Assembly: GCF_020514095.1 (NCBI RefSeq)
Contig: NZ_VTKY01000004.1
Coordinates: 105,374-169,373, forward strand
Source: Synechococcus sp. MU1643
Lineage (GTDB): Bacteria; Cyanobacteriota; Cyanobacteriia; PCC-6307; Cyanobiaceae
DNA: 64,000 nt
Reading direction: 5' to 3'
Shown here: one piece after another, positions 38,305-47,669 of the stretch
How the letters are laid out: the number at the start of each line of letters is the position of its first letter
How positions within the stretch are numbered: position 1 is the stretch's first letter
Position numbers and translations under genes: made by a program
The notes under the pieces: generated by a model
Database searches by the model: none
What the model saw: only the letters and a program-made list of their open reading frames with translations
Told to the model about the DNA's origin: nothing

Positions 38305-39356
38305 TAATCCAACCGTTGTAACGGTGGCAATGGCCGGCCCAGGGACGCCGGACTCAAACCCTCCCGCAACGCCAGCACCAAACCTGCTGCCTCGCTGTAA
38401 CTGCTGGCATGGAGAACGCCCTGGCTCAAGCCAAGGGCATCGGCAGAGACCGACAGCACCGATGGATTGGCCACGCAGACCACTGGCAGATTGCGCTCCA
38501 CGCAAGTCAGCACCGCCTCCCCCCCCAAGGCGCCTTCAGGAACAACAACCGCGCCCAATTGCGCCGCATCAAGGTCGCCGGGCTGCCGGTCACCAGTTAC
38601 AAGATCCGGTGCTCGGCTCAGCCCCACCAGGACGCAGGCCAGGAAGGTGTAACCGAGCTCCTCACCCGCCGCCCTCGGATCAAGCTGCGGATCCAGGGGC
38701 AACGGGTCCAACGCGGGTGCGTGGGCACAGGGGATCTGCAGGTGCTTCACCAGCAGGTGGCTGATCACCGCTTCAGCGCCAGCCAGAGCATCGACGCCAC
38801 TGCCCTGGCGATAGGCCTCCAGCTCCTCACTTTCCGGATCCTCCGGGAAGCGGGCGACCACCGCAATCGCCGTCGCACCATCCTGCTTCAAGCGTTCACC
38901 AGCCCGCAACAAGGCATCGGGACACCCCAATCGCCCCCAGCTGGCACCACTGGCGCCGCGCTCGAGTGTGACATCAAGCGGAGCATCCGTTGAAATCACC
39001 GGGCCGATGTCCAAACCCAAGCTGGCGCGGCAGCCCTCGGCCACTTGTATCTGGCGCTGGACCAGCTCAGGCTGGATGCCGGCATCCAGCAGCAAACCGA
39101 TCCGTTGCTTCCGCACCGGCCGCAGGCCCCACTCACCCACAGCAAAACGATCGAGGCCATAGCCCTCGACGTAGTGCACGCGGGAATCACTCCAATAGAG
39201 CGAAGCCCCATTCATCACATTGGGATGGGTGATCAGGCAGCCGCTCGCTGCAGCCAGCAACCGTGCAGACGGCAGGGCATCACCGGCATAGCCCCCGATG
39301 TCGCATCCGATGCCAGTCGGCACAAGCATCAGCGTTGGCATTGGTGCCGAGCTCAT
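38304..39356 (-). CDS. DUF3326 family protein
   Basis: 350 residues, a family known mainly from cyanobacteria and plants. Sequence landmarks are TLMLVPTGIGCDIGGYAGDA, LITHPNVMNGASLYW, HYVEGYGLDRFA, GPVISTDAPLD and VVVPEGALGGEAVLTCVER. It looks like a cytosolic alpha/beta protein without membrane segments. ATG 39356 overlaps the stop of the preceding 60-aa gene by 4 bp (ATGA). The role is unknown; the context is a ferredoxin-headed operon. Confidence 0.82.
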   Translation of the reverse strand: MSSAPMPTLMLVPTGIGCDIGGYAGDALPSARLLAAASGCLITHPNVMNGASLYWSDSRVHYVEGYGLDRFAVGEWGLRPVRKQRIGLLLDAGIQPELVQRQIQVAEGCRASLGLDIGPVISTDAPLDVTLERGASGASWGRLGCPDALLRAGERLKQDGATAIAVVARFPEDPESEELEAYRQGSGVDALAGAEAVISHLLVKHLQIPCAHAPALDPLPLDPQLDPRAAGEELGYTFLACVLVGLSRAPDLVTGDRQPGDLDAAQLGAVVVPEGALGGEAVLTCVERNLPVVCVANPSVLSVSADALGLSQGVLHASSYSEAAGLVLALREGLSPASLGRPLPPLQRLD

Positions 39357-39538
39357 GCGCTGATCACCGCCTCCACTTGAAGGGTTCGAGCACCATCGGG
39401 GCTGGATCCCACCGCGGTAACAGCCCAACGCAGAACATCACCCTCTTCAGCCAACTGCTGGCGAATCCAGCTGCGCAGCTCCACCAGTGGCACATCAGCG
39501 GGCCAGAGGAATTGGCGTTGGAGGCTGGTGAGCCTCAC
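39353..39538 (-). CDS. Small protein in ferredoxin-DUF3326 operon
   Basis: About 60 residues from GTG 39538 (VRLTSLQRQFLWPADVPLVE, then LRSWIRQQLAEEGDVLRWAV). The start overlaps the ferredoxin stop (GTGA) and the stop overlaps the DUF3326 start (ATGA). Such tight packing supports a real gene. No family is recognised. Confidence 0.62.
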   Translation of the reverse strand: MRLTSLQRQFLWPADVPLVELRSWIRQQLAEEGDVLRWAVTAVGSSPDGARTLQVEAVISA

Positions 39539-39864
39539 TTCTGATATTGACCGAACTGGGCTTCGTAGAGCGCATCCTCTTGCCCCGCCTTGAGGGTGAG
39601 ATCGGCCCGCGGGAAAGCCACGCACAGCAGGCTGTAGCCCTGCTGCTGAAGATCACCTTTCACACCCATGGCATCGGGCTGCTCAACACTGCCCTCGCTG
39701 ATCAGCGCAGCACAGGTGGTGCAGACCCCAGAGCAGCAGGAGCTGGGCAGGGTGATGCCAGCGGCCTCAGCAGCATTCAGCACCGTTTGGTCCCCGCGGC
39801 AAGGAAAGCTGTGAATTTCGCCTTCGAACTCGGCGCGGACGGTGTAAGTGGCCACGTCGGACAT
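39535..39864 (-). CDS. [2Fe-2S] ferredoxin, second type
   Basis: 109 residues with plant-type ligands Cys43, Cys48, Cys51 and Cys81 (SSCCSGVCTTCAAL, YSLLCVAFP). It differs from the photosynthetic ferredoxin at 9.0 kb by a longer C-terminus (DALYEAQFGQYQK), an extra adjacent Cys44, and a less acidic surface, so it likely serves a special partner. It heads the coupled operon with the 60-aa protein, DUF3326 and YchJ. Confidence 0.9.
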   Translation of the reverse strand: MSDVATYTVRAEFEGEIHSFPCRGDQTVLNAAEAAGITLPSSCCSGVCTTCAALISEGSVEQPDAMGVKGDLQQQGYSLLCVAFPRADLTLKAGQEDALYEAQFGQYQK

Positions 39865-39896
39865 GCCGGGCTCAACAAAGAAGAGGCCGCATTCTC

Positions 39897-40601
39897 TCAG
39901 GCAATGGGCTCATCCAGCGCCACCCAATGGCGTGGGTGGGGCGCCAAATACTCCGGAGAGCCACCCTGCTCCGAAGCGGTCAGCACGAAATCAAAACTGA
40001 TGGAACAGCGCAGCTCGTCTGGGTCGTCGTTAGGCAGAACGCTGTGCTGCAGGCTCGACGGAAATAGCACGAGCAAACCAGGGCGTGGGGCTAGATCCCA
40101 GTGGGACCGATTCAAAGGGTGGTCTTCAGCAATCGGACCGCCATAACCCACCGCCAAACCCGCCACCAACTCATTGGGATGATGGGACGCATGCAGGCGT
40201 AGGACGCCCTCCTCACCCGAGCCCGTGCCCGAGAGGTAGAGAACAGCGCTGAGATGGGCATTGGGGTGATGATGCCGTCCAACCGCTTGATCCCAATCGC
40301 TGATCACAGGCCAGCAACGCTGCAGATGCAGGGCCACCTGGCTGCGAGTGAAACCGAGCGAATCGAGGTAACGCCAGGCCTGATCCACCACCAGCTGGGC
40401 CGGAGCCTGAAAGGCTTCCTGTCGATGGAGCTGCCACACCCCATGCAGGTCACCCGTCCAAGCGCACCCTTCGCTGGGGTTGCCCTCAGCTTCGCCGCGA
40501 AGCCTCAGCAGTGCCTGCATGCAGGACGCCTGCTTCAGGGGATCGAGCGGAATTTGAGTAGTTGCCACAACAGTAGGAAAGAGCTGATGAAGCTGAAGCA
40601 C
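39897..40601 (-). CDS. Putative 2OG-Fe(II) oxygenase (TIGR02466-like)
   Basis: 234 residues. The double-stranded beta-helix oxygenase signatures are the iron-binding HHHPNAHLSAVLYLSG and the distal histidine in LLVLFPSSLQHSVLPND, followed by RCSISFDFVL. The N-terminal start LHQLFPTVVATTQIPL matches proteins annotated as putative 2OG-Fe(II) oxygenases in marine cyanobacteria and phages. The substrate is unknown. It is in the same orientation as the ferredoxin operon, 33 bp upstream. Confidence 0.82.
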   Translation of the reverse strand: MLQLHQLFPTVVATTQIPLDPLKQASCMQALLRLRGEAEGNPSEGCAWTGDLHGVWQLHRQEAFQAPAQLVVDQAWRYLDSLGFTRSQVALHLQRCWPVISDWDQAVGRHHHPNAHLSAVLYLSGTGSGEEGVLRLHASHHPNELVAGLAVGYGGPIAEDHPLNRSHWDLAPRPGLLVLFPSSLQHSVLPNDDPDELRCSISFDFVLTASEQGGSPEYLAPHPRHWVALDEPIA

Positions 40602-40644
40602 GCCGACACCCTCAAACTCCTCCGCTTAACCGTAAACACGGCAG

Positions 40645-40672
40645 AAAAAAAGCCGGCCCCGAGGGACCGGCC
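40645..40672 (-). terminator. Intrinsic terminator of the main atp operon
   Basis: On the minus strand GGCCGGTCCC-TC-GGGGCCGGC followed by TTTTTTT, about 22 bp beyond the atpG stop. One G-U or mismatch position lies in the stem. Confidence 0.88.
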
Positions 40673-40694
40673 TTCAGATAATCGATCGAGATGA

Positions 40695-41645
40695 TCAGCC
40701 GACCGCTGCGGCACCGCCTGCAACTTCCAGGATCTCCTGGGTAATCGCGGCCTGACGGGCCTTGTTGTAGTCAAGGGTGAGGGTCTTGGCCAACTCCTTG
40801 GCGTTATCGCTGGCATTATTCATGGCCGTCATCCGGCTGGCCAGCTCAGAAGCTGCAGATTCCTGCAGGGAACGCAGCATCTGGTTCTGCAGATAAAGGG
40901 GGAGCAGCGCATTGAGCAGCTGTTCGGGGGTCTGCTCAAACACGATGTCCGAAGGAATCTTCGGCTCCGTGTTGGCAGGCCCTGCACCGGGCTCCACTGT
41001 CAGAAGGCCGTCCTTGGTGGTGAGACGGAAAATCTCATCCTCAGGATCAGCGATGTCCTGGGGATCCAAGGGCAGCAGTGTCTGAACCACAGGCTTGCAG
41101 CTCACCAGGTTGAGGAACTTGGTGAAGATCAGCTCGACGCGATCGGTGCTTTCAGCCAGGAATTCAGCCAACAGATCCGTTGAGATGGAGTTGGCCTCAT
41201 CGGCGGTAGGAACCTGTTCCAGGCCGGAGAAGGTGGCCTGGATCGGGTAATCACGACGGGTGAAGTAGCCGATGGCTTTGGTGCCGATCAGCAGCAGCTT
41301 CACATCGAAGCCTTTACCCTTCAGCTCAGCAAAACGCTGTTCAGTGCGCTTAATGATATTGGCGTTGTAGCCACCACAGAGGCCACGATCACCAGTGACC
41401 GCAACCAGGGTGATGGTCTCAACAACACGCTGCTGCATCAGAGGGGAGGCCGCGTCTTCGAAACGCATGCGGGACTGGAGGTTTTCCAGAATCCGCGCAA
41501 GCCGATCGGCGAAGGGACGGCTGCGAAGCACTTGTTCCTGTGCGCGGCGCACCTTGGCCGCAGCCACGAGGCGCATGGCCTCGGTGATCTTGCGGGTGTT
41601 TTTGACCGACTTGATTCGGTCTCGGATTTCTTTGAGATTAGCCAT
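40695..41645 (-). CDS. atpG: ATP synthase subunit gamma
   Basis: 316-residue central stalk of F1. N-terminal helix [45 protein letters not shown] and the C-terminal helix [18 protein letters not shown] are diagnostic. As in cyanobacteria the region around residues 195-240 carries the insertion also found in chloroplasts, but without the paired redox cysteines of plants. It is the last gene of the operon. Confidence 0.97.
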   Translation of the reverse strand: MANLKEIRDRIKSVKNTRKITEAMRLVAAAKVRRAQEQVLRSRPFADRLARILENLQSRMRFEDAASPLMQQRVVETITLVAVTGDRGLCGGYNANIIKRTEQRFAELKGKGFDVKLLLIGTKAIGYFTRRDYPIQATFSGLEQVPTADEANSISTDLLAEFLAESTDRVELIFTKFLNLVSCKPVVQTLLPLDPQDIADPEDEIFRLTTKDGLLTVEPGAGPANTEPKIPSDIVFEQTPEQLLNALLPLYLQNQMLRSLQESAASELASRMTAMNNASDNAKELAKTLTLDYNKARQAAITQEILEVAGGAAAVG

Positions 41646-41658
41646 GTCGGCAGCTCCT

Positions 41659-43179
41659 TCAGGCCGCGGAAGCGACCATGGTGGACACGACTTCGGTGAT
41701 GGCGTCCTTAAGGACCGCTTCAGCCTCAGGACTCATCACTTTCTTCTCCTGGATTTCGGTGATGAACTCAGCCTTGTTGGACTTGAGGTACTCACGCAGT
41801 TCACGGGAGAAGTCGACGACCTTGGCGACGGGGACTTCATCGATCAGGCCCTTCACACCGGCGTAAACGATGGCGACCTGCTCAGCCAGGATTAGGGGGC
41901 TGAACTGAGGCTGTTTGAGAAGTTCACGCAGACGCTTGCCACGCTCCAGCTGCTGCTGAGTGGAAGCATCCAGGTCAGAAGCGAACTGAGAGAAGGCAGC
42001 CAGCTCGTCGAACTGGGCCAGCTCCAACTTCAGGGTGCCGGCAATCTTCTTAATGGCCTTGGTCTGGGCAGCACCGCCCACCCGGCTCACGGAGATACCC
42101 ACGTTGATCGCAGGACGCAGACCTGAGTTGAAAAGGTCTGAGCTGAGGAAGATCTGACCGTCCGTGATCGAAATCACGTTGGTGGGGATGTAAGCCGAAA
42201 CGTCACCGGCTTGGGTCTCGATGATCGGCAGAGCAGTCATGGAACCCTTGCCCATGGCGTCAGACAACTTGGCTGCACGTTCGAGCAGACGGCTGTGGCA
42301 ATAGAAGACGTCACCGGGATAGGCCTCACGACCGGGCGGGCGACGCAGCAAGAGCGACATCTGGCGGTAGGCGGCAGCCTGCTTGGAGAGATCGTCGTAG
42401 ATCACCAAGGTTGCCTTGCCCTTGTACATGAAGTACTCGGCAATGGTGGCACCGGTGTAAGGAGCTAGGTACTGGAGCGCAGCGGGCTCGGAAGCGTTGG
42501 CAGCAACGATCACGGTGTAGTCGAGGGCGCCGCGCTCACGCAGCACCTCAACAACGTTGGCCACAGAAGCAGCCTTCTGACCCACAGCGACGTAAACGCA
42601 GATCATGTCCTGATCCGCCTGGTTCAGGATCGTGTCGATCGCAATAGCTGTCTTGCCGGTCTGGCGGTCACCAATGATCAGCTCGCGCTGGCCACGGCCA
42701 ACGGGGATCATCGCGTCGATGGCGGTGATGCCGGTCTGCATCGGCTCATGAACCGACTTGCGTTGAATGATGCCGGGCGCCATTGATTCAATCAGGCGCG
42801 TTTCGCTGGAGGCAATTTCACCCTTGCCATCGATGGCGCGGCCCAGGGAGTTCACCACCCGGCCCAGCATGCCTTCACCTACTGGAACAGCGGCAATCTT
42901 GCCGGTGGCCTTCACCGTGCTGCCTTCCTGAATGCCGTATCCCTCACCCATCAGCACCGCGCCGACGTTGTCGTCTTCGAGGTTCAGGGCGATGCCTTCG
43001 GTGCCGTCCTCAAATTCAATGAGTTCGCCGGCCATGGCTTGCTGCAGGCCGTAGACACGGGCGATGCCGTCGCCCACGGTCAGAACGGTGCCGACATTGC
43101 TGACGGAAACCGACTTGTCATAGTCCTCAATCTGCTTCTTGAGGATGGCGCTGATCTCGTCAGGACGGATGGAAACCAT
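41659..43179 (-). CDS. atpA: ATP synthase subunit alpha
   Basis: 506-residue non-catalytic F1 subunit. [19 protein letters not shown] start, Walker [46 protein letters not shown], and [26 protein letters not shown]. Only 13 bp separate it from atpG. Confidence 0.98.
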   Translation of the reverse strand: MVSIRPDEISAILKKQIEDYDKSVSVSNVGTVLTVGDGIARVYGLQQAMAGELIEFEDGTEGIALNLEDDNVGAVLMGEGYGIQEGSTVKATGKIAAVPVGEGMLGRVVNSLGRAIDGKGEIASSETRLIESMAPGIIQRKSVHEPMQTGITAIDAMIPVGRGQRELIIGDRQTGKTAIAIDTILNQADQDMICVYVAVGQKAASVANVVEVLRERGALDYTVIVAANASEPAALQYLAPYTGATIAEYFMYKGKATLVIYDDLSKQAAAYRQMSLLLRRPPGREAYPGDVFYCHSRLLERAAKLSDAMGKGSMTALPIIETQAGDVSAYIPTNVISITDGQIFLSSDLFNSGLRPAINVGISVSRVGGAAQTKAIKKIAGTLKLELAQFDELAAFSQFASDLDASTQQQLERGKRLRELLKQPQFSPLILAEQVAIVYAGVKGLIDEVPVAKVVDFSRELREYLKSNKAEFITEIQEKKVMSPEAEAVLKDAITEVVSTMVASAA

Positions 43180-43236
43180 GGCGTGTGATCCCAGCTGGGA
43201 GTTGGGGAGGAAGGTGCGGTGGAGGAAAGAGTGAGG

Positions 43237-43785
43237 TCAGCTCGCCTTGGCGAGTGCCAGACCAAGGCGACGAACCTGGCCAGAAAGGCTGGCGTCGATC
43301 ACCTGAGATCCGAGACTCACGACGAAACCGCCGATTAAGGACGGATCCACACTGAGGTCGATGTCGACCTTGTTGGTGCCGGCCATGGCCTGCACCTTTT
43401 TGGACAGTGCCGCCTGTTGATCCTCAGTGAGGCTTTGAGCAGAACGGACCTGGGCCAGCGTGATGCCCTGCTGTTCCCGATAAAGCTCGAGGTAGCGAAG
43501 CATCACCGCATCAAAAGCGATGAGTCGTTGGCGGTCAGCCAGCACCTTCAGCAAGTTGAGAACTGAAGGAGTGACATCCTCACCGACAAGCGCCTTGAGA
43601 GCTTTCTTCTTGGCGTCCGGCTCAAGAACCGGGGACACCATGGCGTCGCGGAAGTCTTCGGAATCGTTCCAGATCGCAAGCAGTTGCTTGCATTGATCGG
43701 CAACGGTTTCAGACTCACCTCGGGCCTCAGTGACCTGAAGCAGTGCTTCGGCGTATGGGGTTGCGAGGGAATTGAGGAGAGGCAT
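43237..43785 (-). CDS. atpH: ATP synthase subunit delta
   Basis: 182-residue peripheral-stalk cap. The N-terminal helical domain (LATPYAEALLQVTEARGESE) and the C-terminal signature region (DPSLIGGFVVSLGSQVIDASLSGQVRRL) are present. The start overlaps the atpF stop by one base. Confidence 0.95.
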   Translation of the reverse strand: MPLLNSLATPYAEALLQVTEARGESETVADQCKQLLAIWNDSEDFRDAMVSPVLEPDAKKKALKALVGEDVTPSVLNLLKVLADRQRLIAFDAVMLRYLELYREQQGITLAQVRSAQSLTEDQQAALSKKVQAMAGTNKVDIDLSVDPSLIGGFVVSLGSQVIDASLSGQVRRLGLALAKAS

Positions 43786-44270
43786 CAGGCGTTCTCCAGA
43801 TTTTTGATTGTGGAATCGATCAACTTGGCCTGAGCACTGGCATCAAGACGACCAGGAAGTTCGGCAAGGGCCTTGTCTATTGCCGCCAGAGCGGCCTCAC
43901 GACGGAGGCTGTCCTTGATCCGAGCAGCGTCGGCTTCAGCATCGGCATTGGCGCCAGCCTTGATGGCTGCCATCACAGAAATAGTGCGCTTCTCGCCTTC
44001 GGCACGAATGCCTGCAGCGCGGGCCTGACCATCAGCACGAATCTTTTCAGCTTTCTGCTGAGCAGCAGACAATTCGGACTGGGCCTGGCTCAGGTTTTCG
44101 GTGGCGGTTTTCAGGCGGGACTCAGCCTCCTGCAATTCCTGAAGAATGGCGGCGCGGCGGCGTTCCAGGATTCCTCCCAGGAACCCGCGCAGGAACCAGA
44201 ACAGGAGCCCGATCACGATGACCAGGTTGACCAGATTGGTTTCGAGCGGATTGAGATTGAGGGTCATCAC
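43785..44270 (-). CDS. atpF: ATP synthase subunit b
   Basis: 161-residue peripheral stalk protein: one N-terminal membrane helix ([21 protein letters not shown]) and a long charged coiled coil ([20 protein letters not shown]). It overlaps atpG' by 4 bp (ATGA) and atpH by one base. Confidence 0.95.
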   Translation of the reverse strand: MMTLNLNPLETNLVNLVIVIGLLFWFLRGFLGGILERRRAAILQELQEAESRLKTATENLSQAQSELSAAQQKAEKIRADGQARAAGIRAEGEKRTISVMAAIKAGANADAEADAARIKDSLRREAALAAIDKALAELPGRLDASAQAKLIDSTIKNLENA

Positions 44271-44731
44271 GCGGCCAGCAAACGGTTGATGATCGTGGTG
44301 CTCAGCTGATCCACCTGACCCTTGAGCTGGGTGCGGGCGGACTCACGCTCGGCCTCGATGGCACGACGGCTTTCCTCTTTGGTGCGGTTGGCTTCAGCTT
44401 CTGCCTGGGCCAGCGCTTCGCGGTACAGCCGATCAACTTCTTGTTCCGCCTCAACAATCACCGCCTGAGCGGCCTGGCGGGCACCTTTCAGCTGTTCAGC
44501 AAGATCAGCTTCCAGGCGTTCAACCTGGGCGAGCTTCTGCTTGGCATCAGCACGACTGGTGGAGATGTAGCCCTCACGATCTTCCACGACCTTGCCGACC
44601 GGACGGAAGAAGAGAACATTGAGCAGGAAGGTGAGGAGAACCACCTGAACCGCCATCAGCGGAAGGGTGGCATCGAGGTCAAAAAGACCTCCCTCCGGAA
44701 CACCTGCTTCAGCGAGCAGAAGCCAGGTCAT
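44267..44731 (-). CDS. atpG': ATP synthase subunit b'
   Basis: 154-residue second b-type subunit typical of photosynthetic organisms. Membrane helix [20 protein letters not shown] followed by a coiled coil ([20 protein letters not shown]). The b/b' pair forms a heterodimeric stalk. It follows atpE, from which it is separated by a perfect hairpin. Confidence 0.94.
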   Translation of the reverse strand: MTWLLLAEAGVPEGGLFDLDATLPLMAVQVVLLTFLLNVLFFRPVGKVVEDREGYISTSRADAKQKLAQVERLEADLAEQLKGARQAAQAVIVEAEQEVDRLYREALAQAEAEANRTKEESRRAIEAERESARTQLKGQVDQLSTTIINRLLAA

Positions 44732-44770
44732 GGAAAGGTGCGCTGGAAAGGAATCGAAACAAGGAGTTCA

Positions 44771-44795
44771 GCAGGGGGATCAGCGATCCCCCTGC
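44771..44795 (-). other. Perfect intercistronic hairpin between atpE and atpG'
   Basis: An 11-bp perfect stem (GCAGGGGGATC / GATCCCCCTGC) with a 3-nt loop, six bases after the atpE stop. There is no T-run after it, so it is unlikely to be a simple terminator. It could protect the atpE 3' end and help the excess synthesis needed for the c-ring (inference). Confidence 0.75.
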
Positions 44796-44800
44796 ACTGA

Positions 44801-45178
<378 letters not shown>

Positions 45179-45218
45179 TTAGCAGATCGCCGTTCTCTGG
45201 CGATAGAGGGGAGAGGTT

Positions 45219-45944
45219 TTAGTGAGCCTCGTGGAGGCCCTCACCGATGTAGAAGGAGGCCAGGGTCGCAAAGATCAGAGCCTGAATGGCACTGGTGAAC
45301 AGACCCAGAAGCATCACGGGCAGGGGCACGATCAGCGGCACCAAGTACACCAGCACCCCAACAGCCAATTCGTCGGCAAGGATGTTTCCAAACAGACGGA
45401 AGGAGAGGGAAAGAGGCTTGGTGAATTCCTCGATGATCTTGAACGGGAGCATGATCGGGGTCGGCTCCACGTACAGCTCGAAGAAGCGCAGACCCTTACG
45501 GCTCAAACCGGCATAGAAATAGGCCAGTGACACAAGCAGAGCCATCGCCACAGTTGTGTTGATGTCTGCGGTGGGAGCACCCAGCTCACCCTCGGGAAGT
45601 TCGAAGATCTTCCAAGGGATCAGGGCTCCGCCCCAGTTGCTCACGAAAATGAACAAAAAGAGGGTGCCAATGAACGGCAGCCAGTCGCGGTAGTACTTCT
45701 CGCCAATGTTGTCGCGGGCGATGTCGCGGATGAAATTCCAGAGGAATTCGAGCAGGTTCTGCAGACCGATCGGGTCGCGCTTCATCCCGCGGGTGCCAAC
45801 AAGCACCACAGCGAGAAGGATGCCGATCAGGATCCAGGAGCTCAGGAACACCTGGCCGTGCAGATACAGATCGCCGATCTGCCAGTACAGGTGGTGACCC
45901 ACTTCCAGTTCAGCGAACGGGAGTGGTAAGGGCAACAAAGCCAT
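45219..45944 (-). CDS. atpB: ATP synthase subunit a
   Basis: 241-residue F0 proton channel. Membrane segments include [36 protein letters not shown], the key Arg helix [26 protein letters not shown] and [26 protein letters not shown]. Confidence 0.96.
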   Translation of the reverse strand: MALLPLPLPFAELEVGHHLYWQIGDLYLHGQVFLSSWILIGILLAVVLVGTRGMKRDPIGLQNLLEFLWNFIRDIARDNIGEKYYRDWLPFIGTLFLFIFVSNWGGALIPWKIFELPEGELGAPTADINTTVAMALLVSLAYFYAGLSRKGLRFFELYVEPTPIMLPFKIIEEFTKPLSLSFRLFGNILADELAVGVLVYLVPLIVPLPVMLLGLFTSAIQALIFATLASFYIGEGLHEAH

Positions 45945-45968
45945 GGGTGCAGATAAAAGTGCTCAGAC

Positions 45969-46340
45969 TCAGCGGTCGTCGAAGACGTGCTGAAGAATCA
46001 GGGCGGGCTTGTAGAGAAGGAATCCCAGGAAGGCCGGCAACAGATCAAGTTGAGGCAGCTTGGCCGAACCAACCACAAGCAGGGTTGGAACGATGAGCTG
46101 AAAACGTCCCAGTCCACGGGACTGGTCACTGAGCCGGGCCACACTGCGAGCCAGCAAACGCACGTACAGAAGTCCGGCGAATGAGCCCACAAGAACACTG
46201 CCGGCCACCGAGAGATTCATGGTGAGGGCCACGATCGGAACCGTGACGAGGGACACCAGAACGGTGGCCAACAGCAGGCGACGTTGAAGACGGTAAAAAT
46301 CTTCCAAGCGCTGCCTGAAATGGCGCGCGGAATCTATCAC
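45969..46340 (-). CDS. atp1: ATP synthase subunit I (Atp1/AtpI family)
   Basis: About 123 residues from GTG 46340 (MIDSARHFRQRLEDFYRLQR). Four hydrophobic helices (RLLLATVLVSLVTVPIVAL, VAGSVLVGSFAGLLYVRLL, RFQLIVPTLLVVGS, LLPAFLGFLLYKPALILQHV) match the small assembly protein encoded first in cyanobacterial atp operons. A much longer open frame upstream is a shadow of the methyltransferase gene. Confidence 0.88.
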   Translation of the reverse strand: MIDSARHFRQRLEDFYRLQRRLLLATVLVSLVTVPIVALTMNLSVAGSVLVGSFAGLLYVRLLARSVARLSDQSRGLGRFQLIVPTLLVVGSAKLPQLDLLPAFLGFLLYKPALILQHVFDDR

Positions 46341-46353
46341 GCGTTCGCTGCTG

Positions 46354-47523
46354 TTATTCCTGCAACAGAAGCAGCTGTCGATCCACAAGATTGCGGATCT
46401 GATCAGGAGATGCAAGGGCCCCCAATGTCTGTACCGGCTGCTCGGCGACAGTGCGCAGCAGGGTTCGGTCGGCATCACTGAGCTGAATCGGCTCCATGTT
46501 GCGACCAAGAATTGGATCGGGTTCCCCCCAGAGGCAGGGCTGAACCAAACCCCTGGCCAATCCGAGGGCCTCATCACTCCAACGGGCTCGCTCCACCGGT
46601 GCAGCAGAAAGAAAGAACTCGAAGTGGCTGATGTCGGGATCCAGCTGTTCCACAAGCTCCCACTGCTGACGCGGTGGCAAGACCTGGGCTCGCTCCAGCA
46701 GCTCACCTTCCAGGAGGCGGGCTGGATCCCAGGCCTCCGGATTGGAGAAGCCGGCGAAATGCAGACCCGCCGTTTCGATGAACGCGAAGAGACGCTCGAG
46801 GTTGTAACTGGTCTCCTGCGGGTGCAGGTACATGTCCGCAAAATTGGCGTCAGGAGCGCAATCAACGGCCCAGCGTTCACGATGATGACGCGCCAGACGG
46901 TTGCTCTCGGGCAGGGTCTCGAACAGCTCCCGGCCCAGACGCAGGCCCTCTGCCCCTGTGCCGGCATTCAGAAGTCTCAGGGCTTTCTGGGTCCGGTGGA
47001 TCTCCCAGCGACCGGCATCGGCGTAAAGGAAAAGGTGCAACAGACCAGACGGAGCCAAGCGATCCGCCAGGGAGCGCAGCCCCGCCTCCGGCTGATCCAG
47101 GTGATGCAACACCCCCACCGAGTTGATGTAATCGAAAGATCCTTCGTCGCCGAGATCCAGGAGGCTGCGTTGCTCCTGACGCAACGCGTTCACCTGCTGA
47201 GCCGCTCCGGAGCGCTGACAGCGTTCCCGCGCCACCGCCAGGGCCCCATCACTGATATCCACACCCAGCACATCCGCACCCGGGTTGAGATGACAGAGGT
47301 AATCGGTGCTGACCCCGGTGCCGCAGCCGGCATCGAGGATCCGCGGCTGCTCCGTTCCGGAGGGGATCAGCCCATGCACTGCTGCCAGCACGCTGCGATG
47401 ACACCAACGCCAGTTGTATCCAGGTGGCGGTCCGTCCTGAAGCGGATCCCCCGGAAAGGGAAAGCGGTCATAGAACGCACTCACCACAGGAGTCGCAGCA
47501 TCACTGGGCTTGGGGTGGGTCAT
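46354..47523 (-). CDS. Class I SAM-dependent methyltransferase
   Basis: 389 residues from ATG 47523. SAM motif I RILDAGCGTGVSTDYLCHL at about residues 62-80, GVDISDGALAVARERCQ, and SFDYINSVGVLHHLDQPEAGL. The first 60 residues (VVSAFYDRFPFPGDPLQDGP) and the long C-terminal half, with FEFFLSAAPVERARW and a winged-helix-like end, occur in cyanobacterial proteins of unknown substrate. It lies 13 bp ahead of atp1 on the same strand and divergent from apcE. Confidence 0.82.
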   Translation of the reverse strand: MTHPKPSDAATPVVSAFYDRFPFPGDPLQDGPPPGYNWRWCHRSVLAAVHGLIPSGTEQPRILDAGCGTGVSTDYLCHLNPGADVLGVDISDGALAVARERCQRSGAAQQVNALRQEQRSLLDLGDEGSFDYINSVGVLHHLDQPEAGLRSLADRLAPSGLLHLFLYADAGRWEIHRTQKALRLLNAGTGAEGLRLGRELFETLPESNRLARHHRERWAVDCAPDANFADMYLHPQETSYNLERLFAFIETAGLHFAGFSNPEAWDPARLLEGELLERAQVLPPRQQWELVEQLDPDISHFEFFLSAAPVERARWSDEALGLARGLVQPCLWGEPDPILGRNMEPIQLSDADRTLLRTVAEQPVQTLGALASPDQIRNLVDRQLLLLQE

Positions 47524-47669
47524 GCAGCGCAGATTCGGCGCCTGCGAGCTTTTCACGCCAGCCCCATCGATCCCCTGCAGCACCGCAACGCCTGCAAACA
47601 TTTGTTCATGGGGCCGCGGAGCGCCATCCCGGCAGCCGTAACGTGTCCCGATCCGGCTTGCTTTCGTCG

